Shown: positions 25,006-35,620 of the stretch, piece by piece
Position numbering within the stretch: position 1 is the stretch's first letter
Layout of the letters: every line of letters begins with the position of its first letter
From: Veillonella montpellierensis DSM 17217
GTDB lineage: Bacteria; Bacillota; Negativicutes; Veillonellales; Veillonellaceae
Assembly: GCF_000426745.1 (NCBI RefSeq)
Contig: NZ_AUFY01000006.1
Span: 1-64,000 of the forward strand
Direction of reading: 5' to 3'
DNA: 64,000 bases
The notes under the pieces: generated by a model
Seen by the model: only the letters and a program-made list of their open reading frames with translations
The model's database searches: none
Told to the model about the DNA's origin: nothing
Translations under genes and position numbers: made by a program

Positions 25006-26031
25006 GTGAATGATTTATCAGAAATATATCAACGAATAGCTCCAGAATTAATGAAAATCGTTGAAGAACGATATTTATTACTGACACATATCTCGTACGC
25101 TCATCCTGTTGGAAGACGAATGTTAGCTATGTTGAGTAAATTATCGGAACGTGTAGTACGTTCACATGTAGAAATTATGAAGGATAATGGACTGATTGAA
25201 TTTACGCAACAAGGGATGATACTTTCTAAAGAAGGAGAGGAGTTGTTGCCAATATTATCTGCATCATTACATGAACTGAATAAAATCAGTGAATTGGAGC
25301 AGAATATATGTAACGCATTACAGTTGGACCGTGTTATCATTTCTAGTAGTGGCCAAGAGCGAGAAACTATATTAAAAGATTTAGGCTATCGTGCCTCTAA
25401 AGTTTTACAAGAAATTATTAAACCGGGACAAATAATGGCCGTCAGTGGCGGAAGTACTATGGCAGCGGTAGCAGAAGCATTACCTACTAAGAATTTACCT
25501 ATTACGATTATTCCCGCAAGAGGTGGGATTGGTGAGCGAGTAGAATATCAGGCCAATGTTATTTCTTCTGTCATTGCAGAAAAATTTCATGGTACCTATA
25601 AAATGCTTCATTTGCCAGATGGACTTTCAGAAGCGTCCTTGCGGATATTGACAGAAATGGAACCACAAATTAAAGAAATTCTTATGTTATCGAAACAAAC
25701 TAATATTATGATGTTTGGTATTGGTGAAGCAATGCATATGGCAGAACAACGACATATTTCTTTAGAACAACGACAAAAATTGAAAGAAGAACATGCTGTT
25801 GGTGAGTCATTAGGTCAATATTGTGCTATCGATGGGAGAATTGTATATGCCACAAATAATGTGGGAATCTCTTTATCGCATATAGAAACTATTGATCATG
25901 TAGTTGCTGTAGCAGGCGGAAAACATAAAGCTCGCGCTATTATTGGCGTTATGAGGGCCTGCAAGAAGGGAACACTTATTATTGATGAAAGTGCAGCAGA
26001 AGAAATTGCTAAATTGCTTTCTATTTTATAG
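25006..26031 (+). CDS. cggR: Central glycolytic genes regulator (CggR, SorC family)
   Basis: 341 residues from GTG 25006 (AGAGG upstream). N-terminal winged HTH (GRRMLAMLSKLSERVVRSHV), then the SorC sugar-phosphate domain with SGGSTMAAVAEAL and IIPARGGIGERVEYQANVIS. Repressor expected to bind upstream of itself and be released by fructose-1,6-bisphosphate. It heads cggR-gapA-pgk-tpiA-gpmI-eno, the conserved Firmicutes order. SorC alternatives are unlikely given this context. Confidence 0.92.
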   Translation: MNDLSEIYQRIAPELMKIVEERYLLLTHISYAHPVGRRMLAMLSKLSERVVRSHVEIMKDNGLIEFTQQGMILSKEGEELLPILSASLHELNKISELEQNICNALQLDRVIISSSGQERETILKDLGYRASKVLQEIIKPGQIMAVSGGSTMAAVAEALPTKNLPITIIPARGGIGERVEYQANVISSVIAEKFHGTYKMLHLPDGLSEASLRILTEMEPQIKEILMLSKQTNIMMFGIGEAMHMAEQRHISLEQRQKLKEEHAVGESLGQYCAIDGRIVYATNNVGISLSHIETIDHVVAVAGGKHKARAIIGVMRACKKGTLIIDESAAEEIAKLLSIL

Positions 26032-26098
26032 AATTGATTACTATAAGCATATTTTATAATATGTATTTTATATAGTTATTATTTAGGAGGATATAAAA

Positions 26099-27109
26099 AT
26101 GGCAGTAAAAATTGGTATTAACGGTTTTGGTCGTATTGGTAAATGTGCTATGCGTGCAGCAATGACAAATCCAGATGTAGAAGTAGTTGCTATTAATGAT
26201 ACTGGTGTTACAGAAAGTACGGCGATTCAATTAAAATATGATTCTGTACACGGCAATCTTCCTAATGAAATTTATGCTAAAGGCGATGAATTGTTTGTAG
26301 ATGGCAAACAAATTCATGTGTTTCATACAAGAAATATTGATGAACTAGATTGGTCTAAATATGGTGTAGAGATTGTTCTTGAATGTACTGGTAAGTTTAG
26401 AAAAGCAGAAGAGGCTAAAGCTCATATTGGTGGAACTGTTAAAAAAGTTTTGATTTCTGCACCAGCTAAAAATGAAGATATTACTATTGTTATGGGTGTG
26501 AATGAGAAAAACTATATTCCATCGAAACATCATGTCATTTCCAATGCGAGCTGCACTACGAATTGCCTAGCACCATTTGCAAAAGTTTTGAGTGATACTT
26601 TTGGCATTAAACGTGGTATGATGACCACTGTACATTCTTATACAAATGACCAACGTATTTTAGATGGACGTCATAAAGATTTACGACGTGCCAGAGCTGC
26701 TGCCTTGTCAATTATCCCTACTACTACTGGTGCGGCTAAAGCAGTTGCGCTTGTTTTGCCTGAACTAAAAGGTAAATTTGATGGATTTGCACTACGTGTA
26801 CCAACACCTAATGTATCTGCTACAGATTTGACAGTAGAACTAAATAAAAATGTTACGAAAGAAGAAATTAATGATGCGTTCCGTAAAGCAGCAGAAGGCG
26901 AATTAAAGGGAATTTTAGGTGTATCTGACATTCCATTGGTATCCACTGATTTTAATGGTGATCCTAGAAGCTCTATCGTTGATACTGATTTAACAATGGT
27001 TATTGGCGATAACTTAGTTAAAGTAGTGGCTTGGTATGATAATGAATGGGGCTATTCATTGCGTTTAGTAGATTTAGCCGCTTATATAGCACGTGTTGGT
27101 TTAGAATAA
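26099..27109 (+). CDS. gapA: Glyceraldehyde-3-phosphate dehydrogenase
   Basis: 336 residues. NAD fold INGFGRIGKCAMRAAM, catalytic SNASCTTNCLAP (Cys), substrate HSYTNDQRILDGRHKD, and C-terminal WYDNEWGYSLRLVDL. Oxidises glyceraldehyde-3-P to 1,3-bisphosphoglycerate with NAD. Strong SD TAGGAGGAT. In Veillonella, which feeds on lactate, the operon probably runs mainly in the gluconeogenic direction; that is an inference. Confidence 0.96.
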   Translation: MAVKIGINGFGRIGKCAMRAAMTNPDVEVVAINDTGVTESTAIQLKYDSVHGNLPNEIYAKGDELFVDGKQIHVFHTRNIDELDWSKYGVEIVLECTGKFRKAEEAKAHIGGTVKKVLISAPAKNEDITIVMGVNEKNYIPSKHHVISNASCTTNCLAPFAKVLSDTFGIKRGMMTTVHSYTNDQRILDGRHKDLRRARAAALSIIPTTTGAAKAVALVLPELKGKFDGFALRVPTPNVSATDLTVELNKNVTKEEINDAFRKAAEGELKGILGVSDIPLVSTDFNGDPRSSIVDTDLTMVIGDNLVKVVAWYDNEWGYSLRLVDLAAYIARVGLE

Positions 27110-27189
27110 ATAACGGCTATATTTATCGAGAAATATGATGGATGAGTAACTACTATTTTTGGGTATATGATAATAAAGGTGATATATAT

Positions 27190-28368
27190 ATGAAACAAAC
27201 GATAGAAGACATTGATTTACGGCATAAAACTGTATTAGTTCGAGTTGATTTTAATGTACCTTTGCAAGATGGGTGTATTTCAGATGATACACGTATCACT
27301 GCTACAATACCAACTATACAATTTTTAATTGATAAAGGATGTAAAATTGTATTAGCGTCTCATTTGGGCCGTCCCAAAGGAGAATGTAAGCCAGAATTTA
27401 CATTAGCACCTTGTGCCAAACGATTGGGTGAATTACTTAATAAACCAGTACTATTTATTAATGAATGTATTGGTAAAAAGGTGCAAGATACTGTTTCTGC
27501 TATGCATGAAGGTGATATCGTTTTATTAGAAAATTTACGATACCATGCAGGGGAAGAAAAAAATGACCCTACATTTGCAAAAGAACTAGCAAGTCTTGCG
27601 GATCTTGCAGTTAATGATGCTTTTGGTGTATCCCATCGGGCACATGCATCTGTAGCCGGTATCGCAAAGTATATTCCTGTGGTAGCAGGGTTATTATTAA
27701 AAAAAGAAATTATGTTTTTAAGCAAAGCTACAATGCGACCAGAAAAACCATTTGCTGCGATTATTGGCGGTGCTAAAGTGAGTGATAAAATTTCTGTTAT
27801 CTCTAATTTATTACCTAAAGTTGACTATATGATTATAGGTGGTGGTATGGCTAATACTTTTCTTGGGGCCTGTGGCAATCCTGTAGGAAATTCATTAGTT
27901 GAAACTGATAAATATGAGGTGGCACGTGATTTATGTATGGAGGCACATAATAACTGCGCTAAGTTGTTGTTACCTGTAGATGTGGTAGTGGCGGATGCGT
28001 TTTCTAATGATGCTAATCGTAAAATAGTATCTGTAGAAGATGTGGAAGATGGTTGGATGATTCTTGATATAGGTCCTAAGACATGCAAGATGTATGCGGA
28101 GGTTATCCAACAGATGAAAACAATTGTATGGAATGGGCCAATGGGCGTTTTCGAAATGGATAACTTTGCTACTGGTACTAATGAAGTAGCAAAAGCGGTA
28201 GCAGAAACCAGCGGTACAACAATTGTTGGCGGAGGCGATTCTGTATCGGCTATAAAGAAATCTGGGTTGGCCGATAAAATTTCTCATATTTCTACCGGTG
28301 GTGGTGCTTCTTTGGAATTTTTAGAAGGATTAGAACTTCCTGGTATCGCCGCATTAGCAGAGGTATAA
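27190..28368 (+). CDS. pgk: Phosphoglycerate kinase
   Basis: 392 residues from ATG 27190 (AAAGGTG upstream; an earlier in-frame start adds an unrelated leader). N-domain VLVRVDFNVPLQDG, ASHLGRPKGE and NDAFGVSHRAHAS. C-domain GGAKVSDKI, GPMGVFEM and GGGDSVSAI nucleotide loop. Transfers phosphate between 1,3-BPG and ADP. One base separates it from tpiA. Confidence 0.96.
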   Translation: MKQTIEDIDLRHKTVLVRVDFNVPLQDGCISDDTRITATIPTIQFLIDKGCKIVLASHLGRPKGECKPEFTLAPCAKRLGELLNKPVLFINECIGKKVQDTVSAMHEGDIVLLENLRYHAGEEKNDPTFAKELASLADLAVNDAFGVSHRAHASVAGIAKYIPVVAGLLLKKEIMFLSKATMRPEKPFAAIIGGAKVSDKISVISNLLPKVDYMIIGGGMANTFLGACGNPVGNSLVETDKYEVARDLCMEAHNNCAKLLLPVDVVVADAFSNDANRKIVSVEDVEDGWMILDIGPKTCKMYAEVIQQMKTIVWNGPMGVFEMDNFATGTNEVAKAVAETSGTTIVGGGDSVSAIKKSGLADKISHISTGGGASLEFLEGLELPGIAALAEV

Positions 28369-28369
28369 G

Positions 28370-29131
28370 ATGCGAAAAAAAATTATTGCTGGTAATTGGA
28401 AAATGAATGGTACCGTGACAGAAAGTACTATATTAGTCGAGGCTATAAAAAAAGCTATATCTTCACAAAAGGATAAGCTAAGTTGTGATATTGTGGTATG
28501 TCCTCCTTTTACGGCTATGAGTACAGTCAGTGATTTACTAGATGGATCATCTATACAACTAGGTGCTCAAAATATGCATGCTATTGATAAAGGAGCGTTT
28601 ACTGGTGAAATCTCTCCCCCTATGTTGACAGAATTAGGATGTACTTATGTTATTATTGGTCATTCTGAAAGACGGGAATATGCTCAAGAAAGTGACAGCG
28701 ATATTCACGCAAAAATTAAGGCGGCTTTTCATTATGGAATGACACCTATTTTGTGTGTAGGAGAGAGTTTAGAGCAACGAGAAAAGAATGTAACGTTGTC
28801 ATGGATTAAGAATCAATTAACTTCAGCATTAAAAGAGTTATCAAGTGAAGAAGTATCTAAAATGATCATTGCCTATGAACCGATTTGGGCTATTGGTACA
28901 GGTATGACTGCAACAGCAGAACAGGCAGAAGAGGTATGTTCCTCTATTAGAAATATGATAAAAACTATGTTTAATGATGAAGTCGCTTCTTCTGTGCGTA
29001 TTCAATATGGTGGTAGCGTGAAAGGTGATAATGCTAAGGCATTATTACATAAGCCTAATATTGATGGGGCACTCGTTGGTGGCGCGTCATTAGATGCAGA
29101 TGAATTTATGAATATTATTTTATCAATATAA
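28370..29131 (+). CDS. tpiA: Triosephosphate isomerase
   Basis: 253 residues. Starts KKIIAGNWKMNG (Lys), then IIGHSERREY (catalytic His), AYEPIWAIGTG (catalytic Glu and loop 6) and QYGGSVKGDNA. Interconverts DHAP and glyceraldehyde-3-P. Start overlaps the tail of the preceding gene region, indicating coupled translation within the glycolytic operon. Confidence 0.96.
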   Translation: MRKKIIAGNWKMNGTVTESTILVEAIKKAISSQKDKLSCDIVVCPPFTAMSTVSDLLDGSSIQLGAQNMHAIDKGAFTGEISPPMLTELGCTYVIIGHSERREYAQESDSDIHAKIKAAFHYGMTPILCVGESLEQREKNVTLSWIKNQLTSALKELSSEEVSKMIIAYEPIWAIGTGMTATAEQAEEVCSSIRNMIKTMFNDEVASSVRIQYGGSVKGDNAKALLHKPNIDGALVGGASLDADEFMNIILSI

Positions 29132-29146
29132 TGATGAGGCTATCAA

Positions 29147-30682
29147 ATGAGAAAAGAAAAACGGACTGTAATGCTAGCGATTTTGGATGGATTTGGGATT
29201 GGTGATGCTAATGATTTAACAAATGCTGTTGTACAAGCAAAACCAAAATATTTCACATCATTTTGGAATGCCTATCCTCATACTATGTTAGATGCTTCTG
29301 GCTTAGTCGTTGGATTACCACAAGGACAAATGGGAAATTCTGAAGTAGGTCATTTAAATATTGGTTCAGGGCGTGTTGTATATCAAGATTTAACTCGTAT
29401 TACTAACGATGCAGAAACTGGTGAGTTTTATGATAAACCAGTTATCAAAAAATTATATGAACAGGCAAAAACGGGGAGATTACATATTATTGGATTGATT
29501 TCTAATGGTAATGTACATTGTTCATTGGAGCATGTGAAAGCTGTTATTAAAGGGGCTAAGCAGGCAGGCGTTACACAGCTATATGTGCATGCGTTGCTAG
29601 ATGGGCGTGATGTGGCACCTAAAAGTGCTAGTACGTATATAAAAGATTTAGAATCTTTTATGAGTGTTATAGGTCTAGGATCGATTGCTACCATTGGGGG
29701 GCGTTATTATGGGATGGACCGTGATAATCGTTGGGAACGCATCGAAAAGGCATATAAGGCAATGGTGAATGGCATTGGAGATTCTGATACTTCAGCTATA
29801 CACGCTATAGAATCTTCTTATGACAATAACATTACTGATGAATTTATAATTCCTACTGTTATTGATAATGCTGGCACCATAAACGATGGAGATACCGTTT
29901 TATTTTGTAATTTTAGACCTGATCGTGCTAGACAACTTACTAAGGCGTTAACAGTAGATACATTTGATGATTTTTCTAGAATAGGTGGACAAAAGCATAT
30001 TTTCATGGCTACCATGACAAAATATGAAGATTCGTTGCCTGTAGAAATTGTATATACAAAGAGTGTGTTAAAAAATACATTAGGTGAAGTGTTAAGTCAT
30101 CATGGATGTCATCAATTACGCATTGCAGAAACAGAAAAATATGCACATGTAACGTATTTCTTCAATGGTGGTAAAGAAGAACCTTGGGAATTTGAAGACA
30201 GAATATTGGTTAATTCACCAAAAGTTGCTACCTACGATATGAAACCAGAAATGAGTGCCTATGAGGTTTGCGATAGAGTTATAGAGGCTATTAATAAAAA
30301 TTTGTATGATGTAATTATCCTGAATTTTGCTAATCCAGACATGGTTGGACATACAGGTGTTTTTGAAGCCGCTAAACAAGCAATTACGGCAGTCGATACT
30401 TGTTTAGGACGAATTGCTAAGGCGATTCAAACTATAGATGGTGATTTATTAATTACTGCTGACCACGGTAATGCTGAAGTTATGGTTGATCACAATACGG
30501 GTGGCCCTAATACAGCACACACTACTAACTTAGTTCCATTTATATTAGTAAGTGATAAACATGCATCTTGTACATTACATAGAGGTGCATTATGCGATAT
30601 TGCTCCAACAATTCTTGAATTAGCAGGGATTCAACAACCTTCTGATATGACAGGAACTAGTTTACTTGTTCAAGATAAATGA
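29147..30682 (+). CDS. gpmI: 2,3-BPG-independent phosphoglycerate mutase
   Basis: 511 residues, alkaline-phosphatase superfamily. MLAILDGFGIGDAND (metal Asp), MGNSEVGHLNIGSGRVVYQD (catalytic Ser), HALLDGRDVAPKS, NFRPDRARQLT, LNFANPDMVGHTG and ADHGNAEVM metal ligands. Manganese-dependent interconversion of 3- and 2-phosphoglycerate. Starts 15 bases after tpiA. Confidence 0.96.
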   Translation: MRKEKRTVMLAILDGFGIGDANDLTNAVVQAKPKYFTSFWNAYPHTMLDASGLVVGLPQGQMGNSEVGHLNIGSGRVVYQDLTRITNDAETGEFYDKPVIKKLYEQAKTGRLHIIGLISNGNVHCSLEHVKAVIKGAKQAGVTQLYVHALLDGRDVAPKSASTYIKDLESFMSVIGLGSIATIGGRYYGMDRDNRWERIEKAYKAMVNGIGDSDTSAIHAIESSYDNNITDEFIIPTVIDNAGTINDGDTVLFCNFRPDRARQLTKALTVDTFDDFSRIGGQKHIFMATMTKYEDSLPVEIVYTKSVLKNTLGEVLSHHGCHQLRIAETEKYAHVTYFFNGGKEEPWEFEDRILVNSPKVATYDMKPEMSAYEVCDRVIEAINKNLYDVIILNFANPDMVGHTGVFEAAKQAITAVDTCLGRIAKAIQTIDGDLLITADHGNAEVMVDHNTGGPNTAHTTNLVPFILVSDKHASCTLHRGALCDIAPTILELAGIQQPSDMTGTSLLVQDK

Positions 30683-30801
30683 TGATGGAGCTACGCATAT
30701 TTTGTATAATAGATACATAGGCATTATAGTTTTTACTAAATAGATGACACTATCTGTTTTATTAGAGTGCATGAATAATTTTTATAATTGTCAATTGCTA
30801 T

Positions 30802-30829
30802 AATGTATTGGTTAGACAGACAATACATT
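30802..30829. repeat. Palindrome upstream of eno
   Basis: AATGTATTG (30802-30810) / CAATACATT (30821-30829), perfect 9-bp arms with a 10-base spacer in the 193-base gpmI-eno gap. There is no T run, so it is more likely an operator or mRNA stem than a terminator. Confidence 0.4.
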
Positions 30830-30857
30830 GTTATATTAGCTTTATGATTTCGTATAA

Positions 30858-32159
<1,302 letters not shown>

Positions 32160-32286
32160 TTTATTATTACACAACTATGATATTTCTAGAAGAATTAGTA
32201 ATAGCAGGTAGTCATTAGATATTCTATATAGAGATACAAGAATACGATATAAATTTTCTATTAAACTATGTAGTGAACTAATAAGT

Positions 32287-32316
32287 AAAAGAACCGCCTA
32301 ATAAGGTGGTTCTTTT
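32287..32316 (+). terminator. eno terminator
   Basis: AAAAGAACCGCC (32287-32298) / GGTGGTTCTTTT (32305-32316), a 12-bp stem with one G-T pair, U-rich on both strands. Confidence 0.9.
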
Positions 32317-32719
32317 ACTGTATAGAGCGAAACGTTAGAATACAGTAGCACAATTAATCCTTTTACATTACAACTTTTAGATTTTATATATGAATGTTTG
32401 AATTAAAAAGTTTAGTAGCAATGTAAGAATATTATTTGTGATACAATCAAAAGAAAAAATTACGTATTTTATATGAGGAATTTATAGGCACATATAATGA
32501 TGATGACATAGTAGCGTATCAATGGAAAGCATCATCAAGGCATCTATATATGGTAATTATAATGAAAGCTGCTAAAATCATTGAAATAAAAATACGGAAA
32601 TAGAAAAGAACACTTGCACCTCTTCCAGAAGGAAACCTTCAACAGGGAAAAGGCCAAGTGCTCTTTTAGTACTTAAACTATATCTTATTTTTTTTATTTT
32701 TTCAATAGGACTAAGTGCT
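32317..32719. other. Non-coding stretch before the toxin array
   Basis: About 400 bases without a gene I can support. An open but start-less frame near 32440-32600 may be a worn remnant. A branched hairpin at 32607-32664 (CACTTG / CAAGTG outside, GAAGG / CCTTC inside) followed by CTCTTTT and a T-rich run looks like a transcription terminator. Confidence 0.4.
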
Positions 32720-33165
32720 ATGAAGTTGCTATTTCTACAAGTATTATTTTTAATTATTAACAGGATATTTGAGTTGCAGCTGCCATTGTGGTTTTTATGG
32801 TTGCCAATGATTATAGTGGGAATCATCATATTTATACTTATTGTGTGTTTGATTCTATATATTTTGTGTGGTAAATAATTTAATAACAAAGCCTTGTACC
32901 CAGTGCAGGCTTTTTATATTACATTTTTAGTATTGCAGGCGAAAAGAACAAGACTCTAACGTGAGGTGTGGCTCACGAAAAGTAAGCGTAACGAGAATTT
33001 TAATTATAAGGAGGTAAATAAAAAAGAAGTACCGAAAGAACGTATTGAAGAAGGCGGTCTAGAATATTTAAATGGCACTACTAATCATAAGCGTGAACGA
33101 TTGCTTGGAGTGCATGGGGCTAAATCAGTAGAGGAAGGGGTATCATGGACAAAAAAGCTAGAGAG
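32711..33165 (+). repeat. Toxin-array repeat unit, copy 1
   Basis: Contains a 52-aa membrane peptide, a terminator-like stem and the conserved toxin leader. The same order and much of the sequence recur at about 33757-34240 and 35099-35620. Identity ends a few codons after SWT..KAR, where each toxin becomes unique. Confidence 0.75.
32720..32878 (+). CDS. Small hydrophobic peptide of the toxin array, copy 1
   Basis: 52 residues, MKLLFLQVLFLIINRIFELQ then LPLWFLWLPM and IIVGIIIFILIVCLILYIL: one or two membrane helices. It recurs at 33807 and 35148, the first copy near-identical to the third and the middle one diverged at residues 10-30 but with the same C-terminal helix. Conservation of the reading frame among copies argues for translation. 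It sits upstream of each toxin leader. The function is unknown; a membrane toxin, a holin-like export factor or an immunity remnant are all possible. Confidence 0.45.
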   Translation: MKLLFLQVLFLIINRIFELQLPLWFLWLPMIIVGIIIFILIVCLILYILCGK

Positions 33166-33645
33166 TGGAATAATGGGAATTTTGAGACACGGATGCCTAA
33201 AATAAATTACAAACAATTGAAAGAGGACGTGAAAGGTGTTAAGGTTAAGAGGAATAATGCTATTGATATAGCACAAATAGATGAAACTTTACTCAAGAAT
33301 AGCGATTTTAAACTTTTAACTAAAAATCTTGTGTTGATAGATAAGAGTATTATCCATATCAAAGAAAGACATCCTAATGATTATGAAGATGCAATAAAAG
33401 ATATATCAAACATGGTGAGATCCCCAGATTCTATTATGATAGGTAATAAACTGCATACTTTAGTATATATGACGAGGAATAGTAAAGGACATATGTATCA
33501 AGTGGTTATAAGGTTAAAAGATGAAGGTATGAGCGATGAATTTCAAAATTCAATAATTACATTAAATAGAATTAATGAAAAAAGGTATAAAAGATACAAA
33601 AAGTCAAGGCAATTTATTTACAAAAAGGAGGAAAGTGATGTATAA
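32966..33645 (+). pseudogene. Toxin cassette 1, possible BECR-like RNase (frameshifted)
   Basis: The conserved leader (NENFNYKEVNKKEVPKERIE, GLEYLNGTTNHKRERLLGVH) runs into a stop at 33203. The toxin body is open from 33145 in the next frame. An A6 run at 33151-33156 (A7 would restore SWTKKARE) marks the break. The body, about 150 residues, has SIIHIKERHPNDYEDAIKDI, a central SPDSIMIG and an ending NEKRYKRYKKSRQFIY, reminiscent of Barnase-EndoU-ColicinE5/D-RelE-like nucleases. The GTG at 32966 has no convincing ribosome site, so the unit may be a silent cassette. No clear immunity gene follows; a 34-aa ORF at 33647-33751 may be a remnant. Confidence 0.55.
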
Positions 33646-33752
33646 TATGCATATATACACAAAGGCTTCTCGAGGTAGAAAATTTGTGGCATCTACACAA
33701 CTAGAAATAGGATTGAGATGTGGGGTAAGCGACACCCACCGAGAAGCATGAA

Positions 33753-33780
33753 AACCACTTACTTAGGTAGGTGGTTTTTT
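33753..33780 (+). terminator. Terminator closing toxin cassette 1
   Basis: AACCACTTAC / GTAGGTGGTT with loop TTAG and a long T run; repeated at 35098-35124. Confidence 0.75.
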
Positions 33781-34240
33781 TATGCACACATTTAGGAGTA
33801 AGTGTTATGAAGCTACTATTACTACAGACGTTATTGTTAAGTACTAACCATTCATCTGAGTTGCAAATGCCATCGTGGGGGTGGTGCTTAACGATGATTA
33901 TAGCGGGAATCATCATATTTATATTTATTGCATATTTGATTCTATATATTTTCTATGATTAATTTAATAACAAAGCCTTGTACCTAGTGCAGGGCTTTTT
34001 ATATTGCCTTTTTAGTATTGCAGGCGAAAAAGAACAAGACTGTAACGTGAGGTGTGGCTCACGAAAATTAAGCGTAACGAGAATTTTAATTACAAGGAGG
34101 TAAATAAAAAAGAAGTTCCTAAAGAACGAATTGAAGAAGGCGGTCTAGAATATTTAAATGCACTACTAATCATAAGCGTAAACGATTACTTGGTGTGCAT
34201 GGGGCTAAAGCTGTAGAGGATGGAGTATCTTGGACACAAA
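33757..34240 (+). repeat. Toxin-array repeat unit, copy 2
   Basis: Second copy of peptide, terminator and conserved leader. Its first bases (CACTTACTTAGGTAGGTGG) match copy 3 at 35099 exactly. Confidence 0.75.
33807..33962 (+). CDS. Small hydrophobic peptide of the toxin array, copy 2
   Basis: 51 residues from ATG 33807 (TTTAGGAGTAAGTG upstream). Starts MKLLLLQTLLLSTNHSSELQ and ends MIIAGIIIFIFIAYLILYIF. The N-terminal part differs from copies 1 and 3 while the C-terminal membrane helix is kept. A longer upstream frame exists but starts inside the terminator. Confidence 0.45.
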   Translation: MKLLLLQTLLLSTNHSSELQMPSWGWCLTMIIAGIIIFIFIAYLILYIFYD

Positions 34241-34838
34241 AAGCTAGAGGGTATAACACTAAAACTTTTGAAAGTAGAATAAAAAATGGTAAAATAAAAG
34301 AAAAAGATTATAAGATTGCTGATGCTGAAAAAGTAAAAGAGCTTCAAAGACAAAGTGATGAAGTTTATAACAAATTGAATAAAAAAGAAAGAGAAGTTAC
34401 TCAAGGCGGATACATACCAATAAATAGTAGTTTAGCTGCAGAAGAAAAATCTTTTATGAAAAGGGGGTAAATGATGCAATAAACAAATTTATATTAAAAG
34501 ACGATATAATAACATATAGAGGAACAAATGAGAAATATTATAAAACTTATAAAGTTGGAGATGTATTTGAGGGGAAAGTTTTTTATTCAACAAGTTTAGA
34601 TTATGAACAAGTTAAAGTATTCGCTGATGATGTTATAGAATATGATGAAGATGGGCATAAGGGTGTTTTATTAGAAATAAAAGTCCCTAAAAATTCAAAA
34701 GCTTTGTATGTCGGTAGTAATACGGATTATAAAGACGGTAATTATATTGTTAATGAATATGAATTACTATTGTCGAATAAAGTTAAGTATAAAATAGAAA
34801 AAATGGGAAAAGGTAAAATTAGTTTGGAGGTGTTGAAA
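34052..34838 (+). pseudogene. Toxin cassette 2, ADP-ribosyltransferase toxin (frameshifted)
   Basis: The leader matches cassettes 1 and 3 but loses one G at 34160 (AAATGCAC versus AAATGGCAC), and a G5 run at 34463-34467 breaks the frame again. The conceptual C-terminal domain reads IITYRGTNEKYY, KVFYSTSLDYEQ, LLEIKVPKNSKALYVG and NEYELLLSNKVKYKIE. That is the R - STS - ExE signature of ADP-ribosyltransferase exoenzymes, with Glu-Tyr-Glu as the catalytic pair. It would modify a target protein or RNA in competitor cells. The intact next gene is its likely immunity protein. Confidence 0.6.
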
Positions 34839-35093
34839 ATGAATGAAAATGAAATATTGAAAGAAAAATATATAAAGTCAAAAGAAGCCTTTAGAGATTT
34901 AATTTCAAGAGCAAATAATGGTGAAAATATAACAAAAAGTGAAAAAGGAAAAATTTTTTCTTATTTAAGACATGTTCCAAATATAAGAAAGACAGAAGAA
35001 GAATTTGAATTATATTGTAAAATGGCGCAAGAAAAAGGATTACCGAAACCAGATAGAAATTTATATGTAAGGCCTTTACATGAAAAACATTAA
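34839..35093 (+). CDS. Candidate immunity protein for the ART toxin
   Basis: 84 residues from ATG 34839, chosen because GGAGGTG lies 7 bases upstream at the very end of the toxin domain. The same frame is open upstream into the toxin, which otherwise would be fused. Charged and helical (MNENEILKEKYIKSKEAFRD, ending RPLHEKH), no membrane segment, like small cytoplasmic immunity proteins. Family not recognised. It is the only intact toxin-partner gene in the array, and it stays intact while the toxin frame is broken. Confidence 0.5.
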   Translation: MNENEILKEKYIKSKEAFRDLISRANNGENITKSEKGKIFSYLRHVPNIRKTEEEFELYCKMAQEKGLPKPDRNLYVRPLHEKH

Positions 35094-35097
35094 TTAA

Positions 35098-35124
35098 TCA
35101 CTTACTTAGGTAGGTGGTTTTTTT
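35098..35124 (+). terminator. Terminator closing toxin cassette 2
   Basis: CACTTAC / GTAGGTG stem with loop TTAG and a seven-T run, the same element as at 33753. Confidence 0.75.
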
Positions 35125-35620
35125 ATACACATTTAGGAGTAAGTTATATGAAGCTACTATTGCTACAGATATTATTTTTAATCATTAATAGGATATATGA
35201 GTTGCAGCTGCCATTGTGGTTTTTATGGTTGCCAATGATTATAGTGGGAATCATCATATTTATAATTATTGCGTGTTTGATTCTATATATTTTCTATGAT
35301 ACATAATTTAATAACAAAGCTTTGTACCTAGTGCAGGGCTTTTTATATTGCCTTTTTAGTATTGCAGGCGAAAAAGAACAAGACTGTAACGTGAGGTGTG
35401 GCTCACGAAAATTAAGCGTAACGAGAATTTTAATTACAAGAAGGTAAACAAAAGAGAAGTACCTAAAGAACGCATTGAAGAAGGGGGGCTAGAATATTTA
35501 AATGGCACGACTAATCATAAGCGTGAACGATTGCTCGGCGTGCATGGTGGTAAAGCAGTAGAAACGGGGAAAAGTTGGACTGCTAAGGCTAGAGGGTATA
35601 ATACTAAAACGTTTGAAAGT
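35099..35620 (+). repeat. Toxin-array repeat unit, copy 3
   Basis: Third copy of peptide, terminator and leader, ending at ARGYNTKTFESRIK, after which cassettes diverge. Confidence 0.75.
35148..35306 (+). CDS. Small hydrophobic peptide of the toxin array, copy 3
   Basis: 52 residues, MKLLLLQILFLIINRIYELQ followed by LPLWFLWLPMIIVGIIIFII; nearly the same as copy 1. SD TAGGAGTAAG. Most differences from copy 1 are conservative at protein level, consistent with selection on the peptide. Confidence 0.45.
   Translation: MKLLLLQILFLIINRIYELQLPLWFLWLPMIIVGIIIFIIIACLILYIFYDT

Noticed and set aside
26671..26946. Minus-strand frame inside gapA, and similar antisense frames in pgk, gpmI and mtaD
   Set aside because: Antisense shadows of strongly conserved genes with no independent support.
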